A stretch of 64,000 bases of DNA from Mucilaginibacter sp. 44-25 (lineage in GTDB: Bacteria > Bacteroidota > Bacteroidia > Sphingobacteriales > Sphingobacteriaceae). The notes under the pieces are model-generated. The model worked only from the letters and a program-made list of their open reading frames with translations, did no database searches and was not told where the DNA came from. Every line of letters starts with the position of its first letter. Positions within the stretch are counted from its first letter, which is position 1. Position numbers and translations under genes: made by a program. The stretch covers positions 124,001 to 188,000 of the forward strand of contig MKTS01000009.1 of the NCBI GenBank assembly GCA_001898335.1. The letters are read 5' to 3'. Below are positions 16,101 through 24,463 of the stretch, in pieces.

Positions 16101-17888
16101 ATGAAAGACCTCGCTTACCTCAATAAATTTTTCTATAAATACCGCTGGCGACTGGTTCCGGGCATCCTGTTCGTTATTATTTCCAACATATTTGCTGTAT
16201 TACCGGCCCAGGTTATCCGCGTGGCGTTTGACCTCGTAACCGAAAATATAGGCGTTTATCAATTATTTTCAGGCTTTAACCGCCAGGAGATGATCTATGA
16301 TATCTTCGGCTCCAGCTTGCTGCTTTTTGGCATACTGGTATTGGTGCTGGCTTTATTAAGGGGGCTTTTTCTGTTCTTTATGCGGCAAACCATTATCCTG
16401 ATGTCGCGGCATATTGAGTTTGATCTTAAGAACGAGATATACGCGCACTACCAGGTGCTGTCGCTTGCCTTTTACCGCCGCCACAATACCGGCGACCTGA
16501 TGAACCGCGTTACCGAAGATGTAAGTCGCGTACGCATGTACCTTGGCCCCGGCATCATGTACTCCATTAACACCGTTATCCTATTTGTGCTGGTGATATA
16601 TGCCATGCTAATGGTAAATGTAAGGCTTGCTATATTTTCGGTACTTCCTTTACCTGTGCTGGCGGTGATTATTTTTTATGTAAATACGATTATAGAGTAC
16701 CGAAGCGAGAAGATACAGCAACGCCTCTCGGCCCTGTCCAGCTTTGTACAGGAAAATTTTTCGGGCATCAGGGTGATCCGCTCCTATGTACGCGAAGGTT
16801 TTGTAAGAAAACGCTTTGCCGACGAAAGCGAAGATTACCGCTCGCAGAGCATGGCCTTAGCTAAGGTTCAGGCGGTCTTTTTTCCTTCCATGCTATTGCT
16901 TATAGGCCTTAGCAATGTGATCACCATGTACATTGGCGGTGTTGAAGTGATGAAGGGCAATATTACCCCGGGTAACATAGCCGAGTTTATTGTTTACCTT
17001 AATATGCTGGCCTTCCCGGTGATATCACTCGGGTGGGTAACTTCGCTTATACAAAGAGCAGCCGCTTCGCAGAAGCGCATCAACGAGTTCCTGCACCAGG
17101 AACCGGAGATCACCTCACCTAACCATGCCGCCCACGAGGTAAACGGCCAACTGGAGTTCAATAACGTTACTTTCAATTATCCGGATACGGGCATCACCGC
17201 GCTAAAAGAGGTTTCATTTACCGTAAAAGCAGGTGAAATGCTGGCTATTATTGGTCGCACAGGTTCGGGGAAATCCACCATCGCCAACCTCATTATGCGC
17301 ATGTATGATGTAAGCGAGGGCAGCGTTACTGTTGACGATAAGCATATTGAAACGCTTAACCTTAACAACTATCGCTCGCAGATAGGTTTTGTACCGCAGG
17401 AAGTTTTCCTGTTTTCTGATAAGATATCGCACAACATCGCTTTCAGCGCCGATGTGCTGGATATGCCCGCCGTTGAGCAAGCGGCCCGTGATGCCGCCGT
17501 ATACAGCAATATTATGGAATTGGAGCAGGGTTTTGATACGCTGATAGGCGAGCGCGGGGTGACGCTCTCGGGCGGGCAAAAGCAGCGTGTTAGCATAGCC
17601 AGGGCCATTGTAAAACAACCGCAGATATTAATATTTGACGATTGCCTTTCGGCGGTTGATACGCGTACAGAGGAAGAAATATTAACTAACCTGGGGCGGG
17701 TTATGCAGGGCAAAACCAGTATCATTATCTCGCACCGTATATCTACCATTAAAAATGCCGACCAGATATTAGTTCTTGACGAAGGGCGGATCATTGAGCG
17801 CGGTACCCATGCCGAACTAATGGATGCTAAGGGCGCTTATTTTGAACTATACGAGAAACAACTGCTTGAAGAAGAGGAAAAGATGTAA
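16101..17888 (+). CDS. ABC transporter, fused permease-ATPase exporter
   Basis: A 595-residue type IV ABC exporter half-transporter: about six transmembrane helices in residues 1-320 followed by the nucleotide-binding domain. The ATPase has Walker A GRTGSGKST (about 385-393), Q-loop FVPQEVFLF, signature LSGGQKQR (about 489) and the H-loop ISHRIST. After the Walker B aspartate the expected glutamate is aspartate (IFDDCLSAVD), as in MdlA-like subunits of heterodimeric exporters with one weak ATP site. No partner half-transporter gene is adjacent, so it may pair with a distant subunit or work as a slow homodimer. The cargo is unknown; lipid or drug export is typical of the family. Confidence 0.92.
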   Translation: MKDLAYLNKFFYKYRWRLVPGILFVIISNIFAVLPAQVIRVAFDLVTENIGVYQLFSGFNRQEMIYDIFGSSLLLFGILVLVLALLRGLFLFFMRQTIILMSRHIEFDLKNEIYAHYQVLSLAFYRRHNTGDLMNRVTEDVSRVRMYLGPGIMYSINTVILFVLVIYAMLMVNVRLAIFSVLPLPVLAVIIFYVNTIIEYRSEKIQQRLSALSSFVQENFSGIRVIRSYVREGFVRKRFADESEDYRSQSMALAKVQAVFFPSMLLLIGLSNVITMYIGGVEVMKGNITPGNIAEFIVYLNMLAFPVISLGWVTSLIQRAAASQKRINEFLHQEPEITSPNHAAHEVNGQLEFNNVTFNYPDTGITALKEVSFTVKAGEMLAIIGRTGSGKSTIANLIMRMYDVSEGSVTVDDKHIETLNLNNYRSQIGFVPQEVFLFSDKISHNIAFSADVLDMPAVEQAARDAAVYSNIMELEQGFDTLIGERGVTLSGGQKQRVSIARAIVKQPQILIFDDCLSAVDTRTEEEILTNLGRVMQGKTSIIISHRISTIKNADQILVLDEGRIIERGTHAELMDAKGAYFELYEKQLLEEEEKM

Positions 17889-18008
17889 CCTATACAGAAA
17901 ATTAGCGTAAAAGTTTTAATAAATATATACTAAATGCTATTACATCCTTGCAATTGAAACACTTTTGTATATATTTAGGGCACCAAAACTATTACACTAA
18001 GCAAATTT

Positions 18009-18329
18009 ATGGGAGATTTTGACAACAGAGAGCGCGAAGAAGTTTACTCAAAAAAGGTAAGAGCCGGTAAAAGAACTTATTTTTTTGACGTTAAAGCCAC
18101 CAGGGGTAATGATTACTATGTAACCATTACCGAAAGCAAAAAACGTTTGGAGGATGGTGTGTTTATTAAGCATAAAATATTTTTATACAAAGAGGACTTT
18201 GAAAAATTTGCCGAAGGTTTAAAAGACACGGTTGATTACATTAAACAACACCAGGACGTGGTTGAGAAACGCTACGAATTTAGCGAGAACACCGAAACTG
18301 CCGGTGCCGACGAAGACTTTTCTTTTTAA
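18009..18329 (+). CDS. PUR-alpha-like nucleic-acid-binding protein (DUF3276)
   Basis: A 106-residue protein of the DUF3276/PUR family. The N-terminal EEVYSKKVRAGKRTYFFDVK, the central NDYYVTITESKKR and the C-terminal FLYKEDFEKFAEGL form the single PUR repeat (beta-beta-beta-beta-alpha) described for a Bacteroidota and spirochaete family able to bind single-stranded nucleic acid. The tail is acidic (TAGADEDFSF). It is monocistronic, followed by a strong hairpin terminator. Its target is unknown. Confidence 0.9.
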   Translation: MGDFDNREREEVYSKKVRAGKRTYFFDVKATRGNDYYVTITESKKRLEDGVFIKHKIFLYKEDFEKFAEGLKDTVDYIKQHQDVVEKRYEFSENTETAGADEDFSF

Positions 18330-18356
18330 GAACTAACTGTAAATCTATAATAACAA

Positions 18357-18390
18357 TAAACCCCGCCTGAAAAGGACGGGGTTTTATTTT
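18357..18390. terminator. bidirectional intrinsic terminator
   Basis: AAACCCCG pairs with CGGGGTTT, extended by CCT/AGG around a GAAA tetraloop, with a T run on the plus strand and an A run on the other side. It separates the convergent PUR-like and DUF5362-like genes. Confidence 0.85.
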
Positions 18391-18407
18391 TAATGCCTTT
18401 ATTGATG

Positions 18408-18899
18408 TTATCTGTTCATCATAGAAGCTGCACCCAGGCCTGTTGCTATTGAAAAAGCAAGCGCCAACACAACAAATACAATATAAACAATAGTGATAAT
18501 GCCCCACAGTTTAAAAAATGATTTAAGCTTGCCTAAAGCGCTGGTTAGCTGTTCAGTATTACTGTAAGCGATGGCGTCTTTAACGCGGCTACCGAACTGG
18601 TATAAATACAGCGCAAAGAAAAAGCTTACTACTGCCAGCAACAGGTAAAAAACTGTTACCAGGCTACCCATACCAGCCGCAGCACCCATCATAGGGTTCA
18701 TAGTAGCCATGGTGGTAAAAATGGTACCCATAAATAAAGCCGCAATAGCTATGAAGCCGGTACCAATAAAGCCCATGATACCCAGGAAGCTGGCCCATTT
18801 ACCGGCCTTTTGTAAATAAAACTGCGCCGTTTCCGTTAAGATCATGTTCGGCTCAGGCGTTGGCGCAACCGCCGGTGGAATGTTTTCGTTGATTTCCAT
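18408..18899 (-). CDS. DUF5362-like small membrane protein
   Basis: A 163-residue membrane protein. A proline-rich N-terminus (PPAVAPTPEP) is followed by TETAQFYLQKAGKWASFLGI and about four hydrophobic segments, the first two glycine- and methionine-rich (MNPMMGAAAGMGSL). The motif YLQKAGKWASFLGIMGFI and the loop VKDAIAYSNTEQLTSALGKLKSFFKLWGI-like are typical of Bacteroidota proteins annotated DUF5362. The function is unknown. It is encoded alone between the PUR-like gene and mgtE. Confidence 0.78.
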   Translation of the reverse strand: MEINENIPPAVAPTPEPNMILTETAQFYLQKAGKWASFLGIMGFIGTGFIAIAALFMGTIFTTMATMNPMMGAAAGMGSLVTVFYLLLAVVSFFFALYLYQFGSRVKDAIAYSNTEQLTSALGKLKSFFKLWGIITIVYIVFVVLALAFSIATGLGAASMMNR

Positions 18900-18996
18900 T
18901 GTGTTCAGGTGTTAAATTATTTTCTTTAAAGATATAAATTACGCCAATGTGAACAACAAAAAATGCTAAAAAAGCAATGATACGGCTCATTACATT

Positions 18997-20367
18997 CTAC
19001 AACAGCACGCCTTTCATAAACATAACAGCTACGCTGAAATAGATGATCAGCCCGGTTACGTCAACCAGTGTAGCCACAAATGGAGCGGAAGAAGTTGCAG
19101 GGTCAAACTTTAGTTTCTTTAGCACCAACGGTAGCATGGAACCTGATAATGAACCCCAAAGCACCACACCTATGAGCGAAAAACCAACCGTAAAGCCTAC
19201 CAGAAGCCAGTGAGGGCCGTAAACGTGGCTAAACATGCTCCATACAGCCACACGTAAAAAACCTATGGTACCCAGGGTTACGCCCAGCATAAGGCCCGAT
19301 AATATTTCGCGCCGCATTACCCGCCACCAATCGGCTATGGTTACTTCGCCTAAAGCCATGGCCTGTATAATAAGGGTTGATGCCTGCGAACCGCTGTTAC
19401 CACCACTTGATATGATGAGCGGTACAAAGAAGGCCAGCACCACTACTTTCTCTATTTCATCGCCAAAATAACCCATGGCAGTAGTGGTAAGCATCTCACT
19501 AAAGAATAATATGATGAGCCAGCCTACCCTTTTCTTTACCAGCCTGAATAGGTTGATATCCAGGTAGGGTTCATCCAATGCCTCAGTACCACCAATTTTC
19601 TGGATGTCTTCGGTATATTCTTCGTTGGCTATCCAAAGGATATCATCGACCGTTACGATGCCCAGCAGGATGTTCTCACTATCCACAACCGGCAGCGCCG
19701 TGCGATTATTCATCCTGAACACGTTGATCGCTTCTTCCTGCGGGTCATTAGCGCGCAGGGAAATAGAGCGCCCGTCCATCAGTTCGCTTACCTTGGTTTC
19801 AGGGTCAACCAGTAATATCTCACGGATACGGATATCGTCCAGTAACACGCCGTTATCGCCTATCACATATATCACGTCGATAGTTTCGGAGTTTTTACCG
19901 TATCGGCGTATGTGCGCCAATACCCGGCTCACATCCCAGTTCTTTCTAACGGCTACATAGTCCGGCGTCATCAAACGGCCAACGCTGTCCTCCTCATAAC
20001 CCAAAAGCACCAGTGCTTCTTTCCTATCGGCCGGCGAAAGATGCAGTATGAGCGTTTTAACAGCATCGCCATGTAACTCGGCAAAAAGCGCCGTACGGTC
20101 ATCGGGTGGCAACTCGTTAATAAGCTCCGCTATTTTGTTACCCGGAAGTTTTTTAATGATACGCTCCTGCGTAGGGAAATCAAGAATACGGAAAACGTTT
20201 ACCGCACGGTTTATATTGAGTGTTTCAATAAACTTAGCACCGTGCTCGGGTAATTCATCAATAAGGTTTTCAACGTCGGAGATATTCAAGTTGTTCAAAT
20301 ATTCCTGTAACTGTTTATGATCACTTTGTTCCAGTAACAATTCTACCTGCTCAACCATCTCTTCCAT
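18997..20367 (-). CDS. mgtE: magnesium transporter MgtE
   Basis: A magnesium channel of 456 residues whose cytosolic domains sense Mg and close the pore. Domains in order: the superhelical MgtE N domain (about 1-125, with repeated LPxxxxAxLxxxL units such as LPPDDRTALFAEL), a CBS pair (about 130-255, with GRLMTPDYVAVRKNWDV and LPVVDSENILLGIVTVDDIL) and a C-terminal five-helix pore domain (about 280-456) with the characteristic PLIISSGGNSGSQAST loop. The length matches the family. It is transcribed away from ychF; no riboswitch was recognised in the short leader. Confidence 0.95.
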   Translation of the reverse strand: MEEMVEQVELLLEQSDHKQLQEYLNNLNISDVENLIDELPEHGAKFIETLNINRAVNVFRILDFPTQERIIKKLPGNKIAELINELPPDDRTALFAELHGDAVKTLILHLSPADRKEALVLLGYEEDSVGRLMTPDYVAVRKNWDVSRVLAHIRRYGKNSETIDVIYVIGDNGVLLDDIRIREILLVDPETKVSELMDGRSISLRANDPQEEAINVFRMNNRTALPVVDSENILLGIVTVDDILWIANEEYTEDIQKIGGTEALDEPYLDINLFRLVKKRVGWLIILFFSEMLTTTAMGYFGDEIEKVVVLAFFVPLIISSGGNSGSQASTLIIQAMALGEVTIADWWRVMRREILSGLMLGVTLGTIGFLRVAVWSMFSHVYGPHWLLVGFTVGFSLIGVVLWGSLSGSMLPLVLKKLKFDPATSSAPFVATLVDVTGLIIYFSVAVMFMKGVLL

Positions 20368-20463
20368 ACGCTTATCAATTTTACATGTTAATACCTGTTT
20401 ACCTACGGTTTTTCCGCCCGCAAAAGTCGTTTATTTTTTCAAATTTCAAGGCATTTTTTCTGT

Positions 20464-20471
20464 TATCTTTG
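20464..20471 (+). promoter_or_regulatory. candidate -7 promoter element for ychF
   Basis: TATCTTTG followed by C is a strong match to the TAnnTTTG consensus. The predicted transcript starts near 20478 and has an 85-base leader that includes the CAAGAAT-word repeat. No clean -33 element is seen at the right distance. Confidence 0.45.
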
Positions 20472-20479
20472 CGCTTTTA

Positions 20480-20555
20480 AAAGAGGCAGGAAAACAAGAA
20501 TCAGGAGACAAGATTCTTTTCTTAATTCCTGACTCTTGAAATCTTGATTCAAAAA
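20480..20555. repeat. inverted repeat of CAAGAAT/ATTCTTG words (copy 2)
   Basis: AACAAGAATCAGGAGACAAG on the left is answered by TTCCTGACTCTTG and ATCTTGATTC on the right. It lies in the leader of ychF. Compare 1956-2050 and 37195-37280. Confidence 0.6.
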
Positions 20556-20562
20556 ATAAACA

Positions 20563-21666
20563 ATGGGTTTACAATGTGGTATAGTAGGTTTGCCAAACGT
20601 GGGTAAGTCTACACTTTTTAACTGTTTATCAAATGCTAAGGCGCAGGCGGCTAATTTCCCGTTCTGTACCATTGAACCAAACGTAGGTGTGATCACCGTG
20701 CCTGATGAGCGCCTTACCAAGCTGGTTGAGATCGTAAATCCAAAAAACACTGTTCCCAACGTTATCGAAATTGTGGACATTGCCGGCCTTGTTAAAGGTG
20801 CCAGCAAGGGCGAAGGCCTGGGCAACCAGTTCCTGGGCAACATACGTGCTACCAATGCCATCATCCACGTTTTACGTTGCTTTGATAACGATAACGTGAT
20901 ACACGTAGATGGTTCTGTTGACCCTATCCGCGATAAAGAGATCATTGATACCGAACTGCAATTGAAAGACCTTGAATCTATCGAGAAGAAGATACAAAAG
21001 GTTGAGAAGATGGCAAAAACCGGCGGCGACAAAGACGCTAAAAAAGCTTATGAAGTAGCACTGGTGTACCGTGAACATCTACTTTCGGGCAAGTCTGCAC
21101 GTACGGCCCCGGTTGCCGAGGAGGATAAAGAATACATTGAAGACCTGCACCTGCTTACTGCAAAACCGGTACTTTACGTTTGTAATGTTGACGAAAGCGC
21201 AGTAAACACAGGCAACGCCTACGTAGAGAAAGTACGCGAGGCTGTTAAAGACGAAAATGCCGAAGTATTGATCATCTCCGCGCAGATAGAATCAGAGATC
21301 TCTCAGCTGGAAACTTTTGAGGAGCGCCAGATGTTTTTGGATGATCTTGGTTTAACAGAATCAGGTGTAAATAAATTGATTAAAGCCGCATACAAGCTGC
21401 TTAACCTGGCTACCTACTTTACAGCAGGTGTACAGGAAGTACGCGCCTGGACCATTACCCAAGGCTTTACAGCGCCACAAGCTGCGGGCGTTATCCACTC
21501 AGATTTTGAGAAAGGCTTTATCCGCGCCGAAGTAATTAAATACGAAGATTTTGTAAAATATAATGGCTCTGAGGCCGCTATTAAAGAAGCGGGCAAAATG
21601 GGCATTGAGGGCAAAACCTACATTGTGCAGGATGGCGACATTATGCACTTTAGGTTTAATGTATAA
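20563..21666 (+). CDS. ychF: redox-regulated ATPase YchF
   Basis: A universally conserved Obg-family P-loop protein (367 residues) that prefers ATP to GTP and associates with ribosomes. The G1 motif GLPNVGKST (8-16) is followed by switch region NFPFCTIEPNVGV, G3 DIAGLVKGAS and, in place of the GTP-specific NKxD, NVDES, the change that explains ATP preference. The C-terminal TGS domain contains YFTAGVQEVRAWTI and ends FNV as usual. It is monocistronic, with a terminator just after the stop. Confidence 0.97.
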   Translation: MGLQCGIVGLPNVGKSTLFNCLSNAKAQAANFPFCTIEPNVGVITVPDERLTKLVEIVNPKNTVPNVIEIVDIAGLVKGASKGEGLGNQFLGNIRATNAIIHVLRCFDNDNVIHVDGSVDPIRDKEIIDTELQLKDLESIEKKIQKVEKMAKTGGDKDAKKAYEVALVYREHLLSGKSARTAPVAEEDKEYIEDLHLLTAKPVLYVCNVDESAVNTGNAYVEKVREAVKDENAEVLIISAQIESEISQLETFEERQMFLDDLGLTESGVNKLIKAAYKLLNLATYFTAGVQEVRAWTITQGFTAPQAAGVIHSDFEKGFIRAEVIKYEDFVKYNGSEAAIKEAGKMGIEGKTYIVQDGDIMHFRFNV

Positions 21667-21683
21667 GCCGGTGCGGTACATAA

Positions 21684-21724
21684 TAAAAAGGGATGCCCCA
21701 CAAACTGGAGCATCCCTTTTTATT
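21684..21724 (+). terminator. intrinsic terminator of ychF
   Basis: AAAAGGGATGC (21686-21696) pairs with GCATCCCTTTT (21710-21720) and is followed by TTATTT. It begins 20 bases past the ychF stop. Confidence 0.9.
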
Positions 21725-21736
21725 TCAGGCTAACGG

Positions 21737-21819
21737 CTCATTGAGAGGAACGAAGCAGTTTCCGAACTGCAAAGAGCAAACCTGACCATTAGAGATGGCT
21801 TCGTTCCTCGAAATGACAT
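21737..21819. repeat. family B inverted repeat (GAGGAACGAAGC type)
   Basis: GAGGAACGAAGCAGTTTC on the left and GGCTTCGTTCCTCGAAATGA on the right are inverted copies at the ends of an 83-base element located between the convergent ychF and SDR genes. Confidence 0.7.
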
Positions 21820-21853
21820 GCTGTTTTAGGATTGTTGTAGACGTCTGCAATTT

Positions 21854-22708
21854 TTACCTTTCATTTTCAGGAAAATCCGCACCGCAGGTAAGATCCTTAT
21901 AAGCTTCAAAGTTTTGTTTGAGCATATCGAGCTTTTCGTTAGCCAGATCAAGGGCTATTTTACCCAACAATAAACGCAACTTGGTGTCGCCATCTTCAAC
22001 AGCATCAATAATGGCTTGTGAGCCTCGTACAGGGTCGCCCACTTGTTTGCCGCTGCCCTCAAGGCTGGTAGCCATGCGTTTACCAACGGTATCTTTATAA
22101 TCATCCAACTGCGTTTCGGTTCGTGCCGTAGAGCGCCCGGCCCAATCCGTACGGAAAGGCCCGGGTTCAACCAGTAAAACTTTTATACCCAGCGGTGCTA
22201 CCTCTTGCGACAGTGATTCTGACAAGCCCTCAACAGCAAATTTAGTGGCATGATAAAAACCTGTTGATGTAAACGCACGCAAACCACCTATGGATGAGAA
22301 ATTAACGATGTGGCCTTTGCGCCTTTCGCGCATATGGGGCAATACAGCTTGCGTCATGCTAACCAGTCCAAAAAAATTAGTTTCAAACTGGTCGCGTATT
22401 TTCTCCTCCTCCCCTTCCTCAATACTGGTAAAATAGCCGTATCCGGCATTATTCACCAACACATCTATCTTCCCGAATCTATCGAGTGTTTGTTTAACCG
22501 CATCAGTCACCTGTGCTTTGTCGGTAACATCGAGTTTTAATACAAGGGCATTATCTTCATGGCCATTGGCAAGGTCTTTTATTTTCTCGGGATCACGTGC
22601 TGTAATTACGGTATGATAACCTTTATCTAATAACAATTTGGCAAGCTCGCGGCCAAAGCCGGTGGAACAACCGGTGATAAACCACACAGGTGCATTTTTA
22701 TTTTCCAT
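21854..22708 (-). CDS. short-chain dehydrogenase/reductase
   Basis: A 284-residue classical SDR oxidoreductase. It has the cofactor motif TGCSTGFG (12-19), DVTD (about 60), NNAG (about 87), the catalytic serine in NFSSIGG and the Y-x3-K pair in FYHATK. The position after the second beta strand is TARDPEK, an Arg that favours NADP over NAD. The C-terminal extension (VEPGPFRTDWAGRS and LLLGKIALDLANEKL) resembles the oxidoreductase subgroup close to 17-beta-hydroxysteroid dehydrogenases. The substrate is not evident. It is a stand-alone gene, convergent with ychF and divergent from msrA. Confidence 0.9.
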   Translation of the reverse strand: MENKNAPVWFITGCSTGFGRELAKLLLDKGYHTVITARDPEKIKDLANGHEDNALVLKLDVTDKAQVTDAVKQTLDRFGKIDVLVNNAGYGYFTSIEEGEEEKIRDQFETNFFGLVSMTQAVLPHMRERRKGHIVNFSSIGGLRAFTSTGFYHATKFAVEGLSESLSQEVAPLGIKVLLVEPGPFRTDWAGRSTARTETQLDDYKDTVGKRMATSLEGSGKQVGDPVRGSQAIIDAVEDGDTKLRLLLGKIALDLANEKLDMLKQNFEAYKDLTCGADFPENER

Positions 22709-22873
22709 GGTTGATGATATTTATAATTTAAACCCATCTCGCCTGTTAAGGGTTTTATTTAATAGCGCTGTTTTTGTCAGCAGGGTATCATAAACCTGAT
22801 AAAACCATTAATTTAGAAATTCAATCGGTCATAAATCTCGTTAGTTATAAAACACCCATAATATTATTAAACC

Positions 22874-23500
22874 ATGATAAAAAAAACTGCTTTATTTATT
22901 TTTACCATATTATTTGCTGCGTCGGCATTTGCTGGCAATAAGCCTGTTGCTAAAGCCCCTGCTGCAAAGCTCGACACCGCCACATTTGCCACCGGTTGCT
23001 TTTGGTGTACCGAAGCTAAATTTCAGCAATTACGTGGCGTTAAAAGCGTAACATCTGGCTTTACAGGCGGGAAAACGCCACACCCAAGTTACGAGCAGGT
23101 TTGTACCGGCAATACCGGGCACGCCGAGGCTTGTAACATCGTTTACGATCCATCGGTTATTAGCTACGACGAATTACTCGAAGCCTTTTTTGTAGCGCAT
23201 GACCCTACCCAGCTTAACCGCCAGGGTAACGATGTGGGTACGCAATACCGCTCGGCTATATTTTACCATAACGCCGCCCAAAAACAAAAGGCGGATTATT
23301 ACATTAATAAACTCAATGCCGAAAAGGTATACAAAAGCAGGATAGTTACCCAGGTGGCGCCCTACACTGTTTTTTACAAGGCCGAAAACTACCACCAAAA
23401 CTATTATAACCTTAACGGTAGCCAGCCTTACTGTAAATATGTGATACAACCCGAGCTGGAGAAATTTAAAAAAGTGTTTAAAAACAAATTAAAAAGCTAA
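22874..23500 (+). CDS. msrA: exported peptide-methionine (S)-S-oxide reductase
   Basis: The enzyme reduces the S form of methionine sulfoxide in proteins. The 208-residue product starts with a clear signal peptide (about 1-20, KKTALFIFTILFAASAFA), so it works outside the cytoplasm. The catalytic cysteine is in TGCFWCTEA (C42), with the family motifs YEQVCTGNTGHAE, PTQLNRQGNDVGTQYRS and ENYHQNYY. The stop codon abuts the start of msrB, so the pair is co-transcribed and gives the periplasm both stereospecific activities. Confidence 0.96.
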   Translation: MIKKTALFIFTILFAASAFAGNKPVAKAPAAKLDTATFATGCFWCTEAKFQQLRGVKSVTSGFTGGKTPHPSYEQVCTGNTGHAEACNIVYDPSVISYDELLEAFFVAHDPTQLNRQGNDVGTQYRSAIFYHNAAQKQKADYYINKLNAEKVYKSRIVTQVAPYTVFYKAENYHQNYYNLNGSQPYCKYVIQPELEKFKKVFKNKLKS

Positions 23501-24019
23501 ATGAAACGCACCATCATGATACTGGCCGTTTGCCTGGGCTTCACCGCGGCATCGGCACAAAACCTTAAGAGCAACAAGGGGCATGCAAATAATCCTTACT
23601 ATTCAAATACCGATACCCGGCATTTGAATGTTTCAAATGCCGAATGGAAAAAGATACTACCGCCTGCGCTTTATGCTACTGCGCGTGAGGCCGCTACCGA
23701 ACGCCCGTTTACCGGAAAGTTTTGGAATGCTACCACAAAGGGCACTTACTACTGTGCTGTATGCGGTAACAAACTTTTCCGCTCTGATGCTAAATTCGCG
23801 AGCGATTGCGGTTGGCCAAGCTTTTTTGAAACAGTACGTAAAGACGCGGTAAAATATAAAGAAGACCATACGTATGGTATGGACCGCACTGAGGTGCTTT
23901 GCGCCCGTTGCGACTCGCACCTGGGGCATATTTTTGACGATGGCCCTAAGCCTACCGGTAAACGCTATTGCATGAACTCTATAGCCCTTGATTTTGAACC
24001 GGACGGGTTAGGGAAGTAA
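23501..24019 (+). CDS. msrB: exported peptide-methionine (R)-S-oxide reductase
   Basis: The partner of msrA, reducing the R form of methionine sulfoxide. The 172-residue protein has its own signal peptide (about 1-19, ending ASAQ). Four structural zinc cysteines are visible as two CxxC pairs (C85, C88 and C134, C137), with the motif GWPSFFE and the catalytic cysteine in RYCMNS (C157). It starts directly after the msrA stop codon. A perfect 15-bp hairpin follows. Confidence 0.96.
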   Translation: MKRTIMILAVCLGFTAASAQNLKSNKGHANNPYYSNTDTRHLNVSNAEWKKILPPALYATAREAATERPFTGKFWNATTKGTYYCAVCGNKLFRSDAKFASDCGWPSFFETVRKDAVKYKEDHTYGMDRTEVLCARCDSHLGHIFDDGPKPTGKRYCMNSIALDFEPDGLGK

Positions 24020-24060
24020 ATAATTTTCCATCGCTTTTGCGCTGAAAGAGTTTTACATAT

Positions 24061-24098
24061 AAATAGGTCCTCTCCGATTGGAGAGGACCTATTTTATT
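24061..24098 (+). terminator. intrinsic terminator of msrAB
   Basis: AAATAGGTCCTCTCC (24061-24075) pairs perfectly with GGAGAGGACCTATTT (24080-24094) around a GATT loop, followed by T residues. Confidence 0.9.
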
Positions 24099-24386
24099 GA
24101 CTCACCCCGACTTCGCCTCCGGTTGGTCGACCCTCTCTGCTGCAAAGAGGGTGAGGAATACCTCATATAATTTTTGTAGAACCCTCTTTTCGCGAAGCGA
24201 AGGGAGGTAGTCGAGCGGTAGCGATGACCGGGTGGGTACTTTTCTGTTGACTCACCCCGACTTCGTCTCCGGCTGGTCGACCCTCTCTGCTACGCAAAGA
24301 GGGTAAGGAATTTACCACTTTCTCAGCCCCCTCTTTTCGCGTAGCGAAGAAAGTATGGTCGAGTGGCATCGACGGCCGGGTGAGTA
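24099..24386. repeat. array of four family A repeats in alternating orientation
   Basis: Copies at 24099-24158 and 24249-24311 read GACTCACCCCGACTTCG, then GGTCGACCCTCTCTGCT. Copies at about 24178-24238 and 24325-24386 run the other way and end in CCGGGTGGGTAC or CCGGGTGAGTAC. Units are about 60 bases and can form two nested hairpins. The array lies in a 444-bp gap between the convergent msrB and TonB-receptor genes; apart from two terminators nothing else is seen there. Confidence 0.75.
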
Positions 24387-24390
24387 CAAA

Positions 24391-24427
24391 CAAAAGCGCC
24401 CGCTACTTGCGTAACGGGCGTTTTGAT
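24391..24427 (-). terminator. intrinsic terminator of the Oar-like receptor gene
   Basis: CAAAAGCGCCCG and CGGGCGTTTTG form a stem with a single bulged G. Read on the minus strand it ends in a T run, 37 bases past the stop codon of the receptor. Confidence 0.75.
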
Positions 24428-24463
24428 TAAATTAAGTATAAAGAACGAGTGATTAAAAATCCG

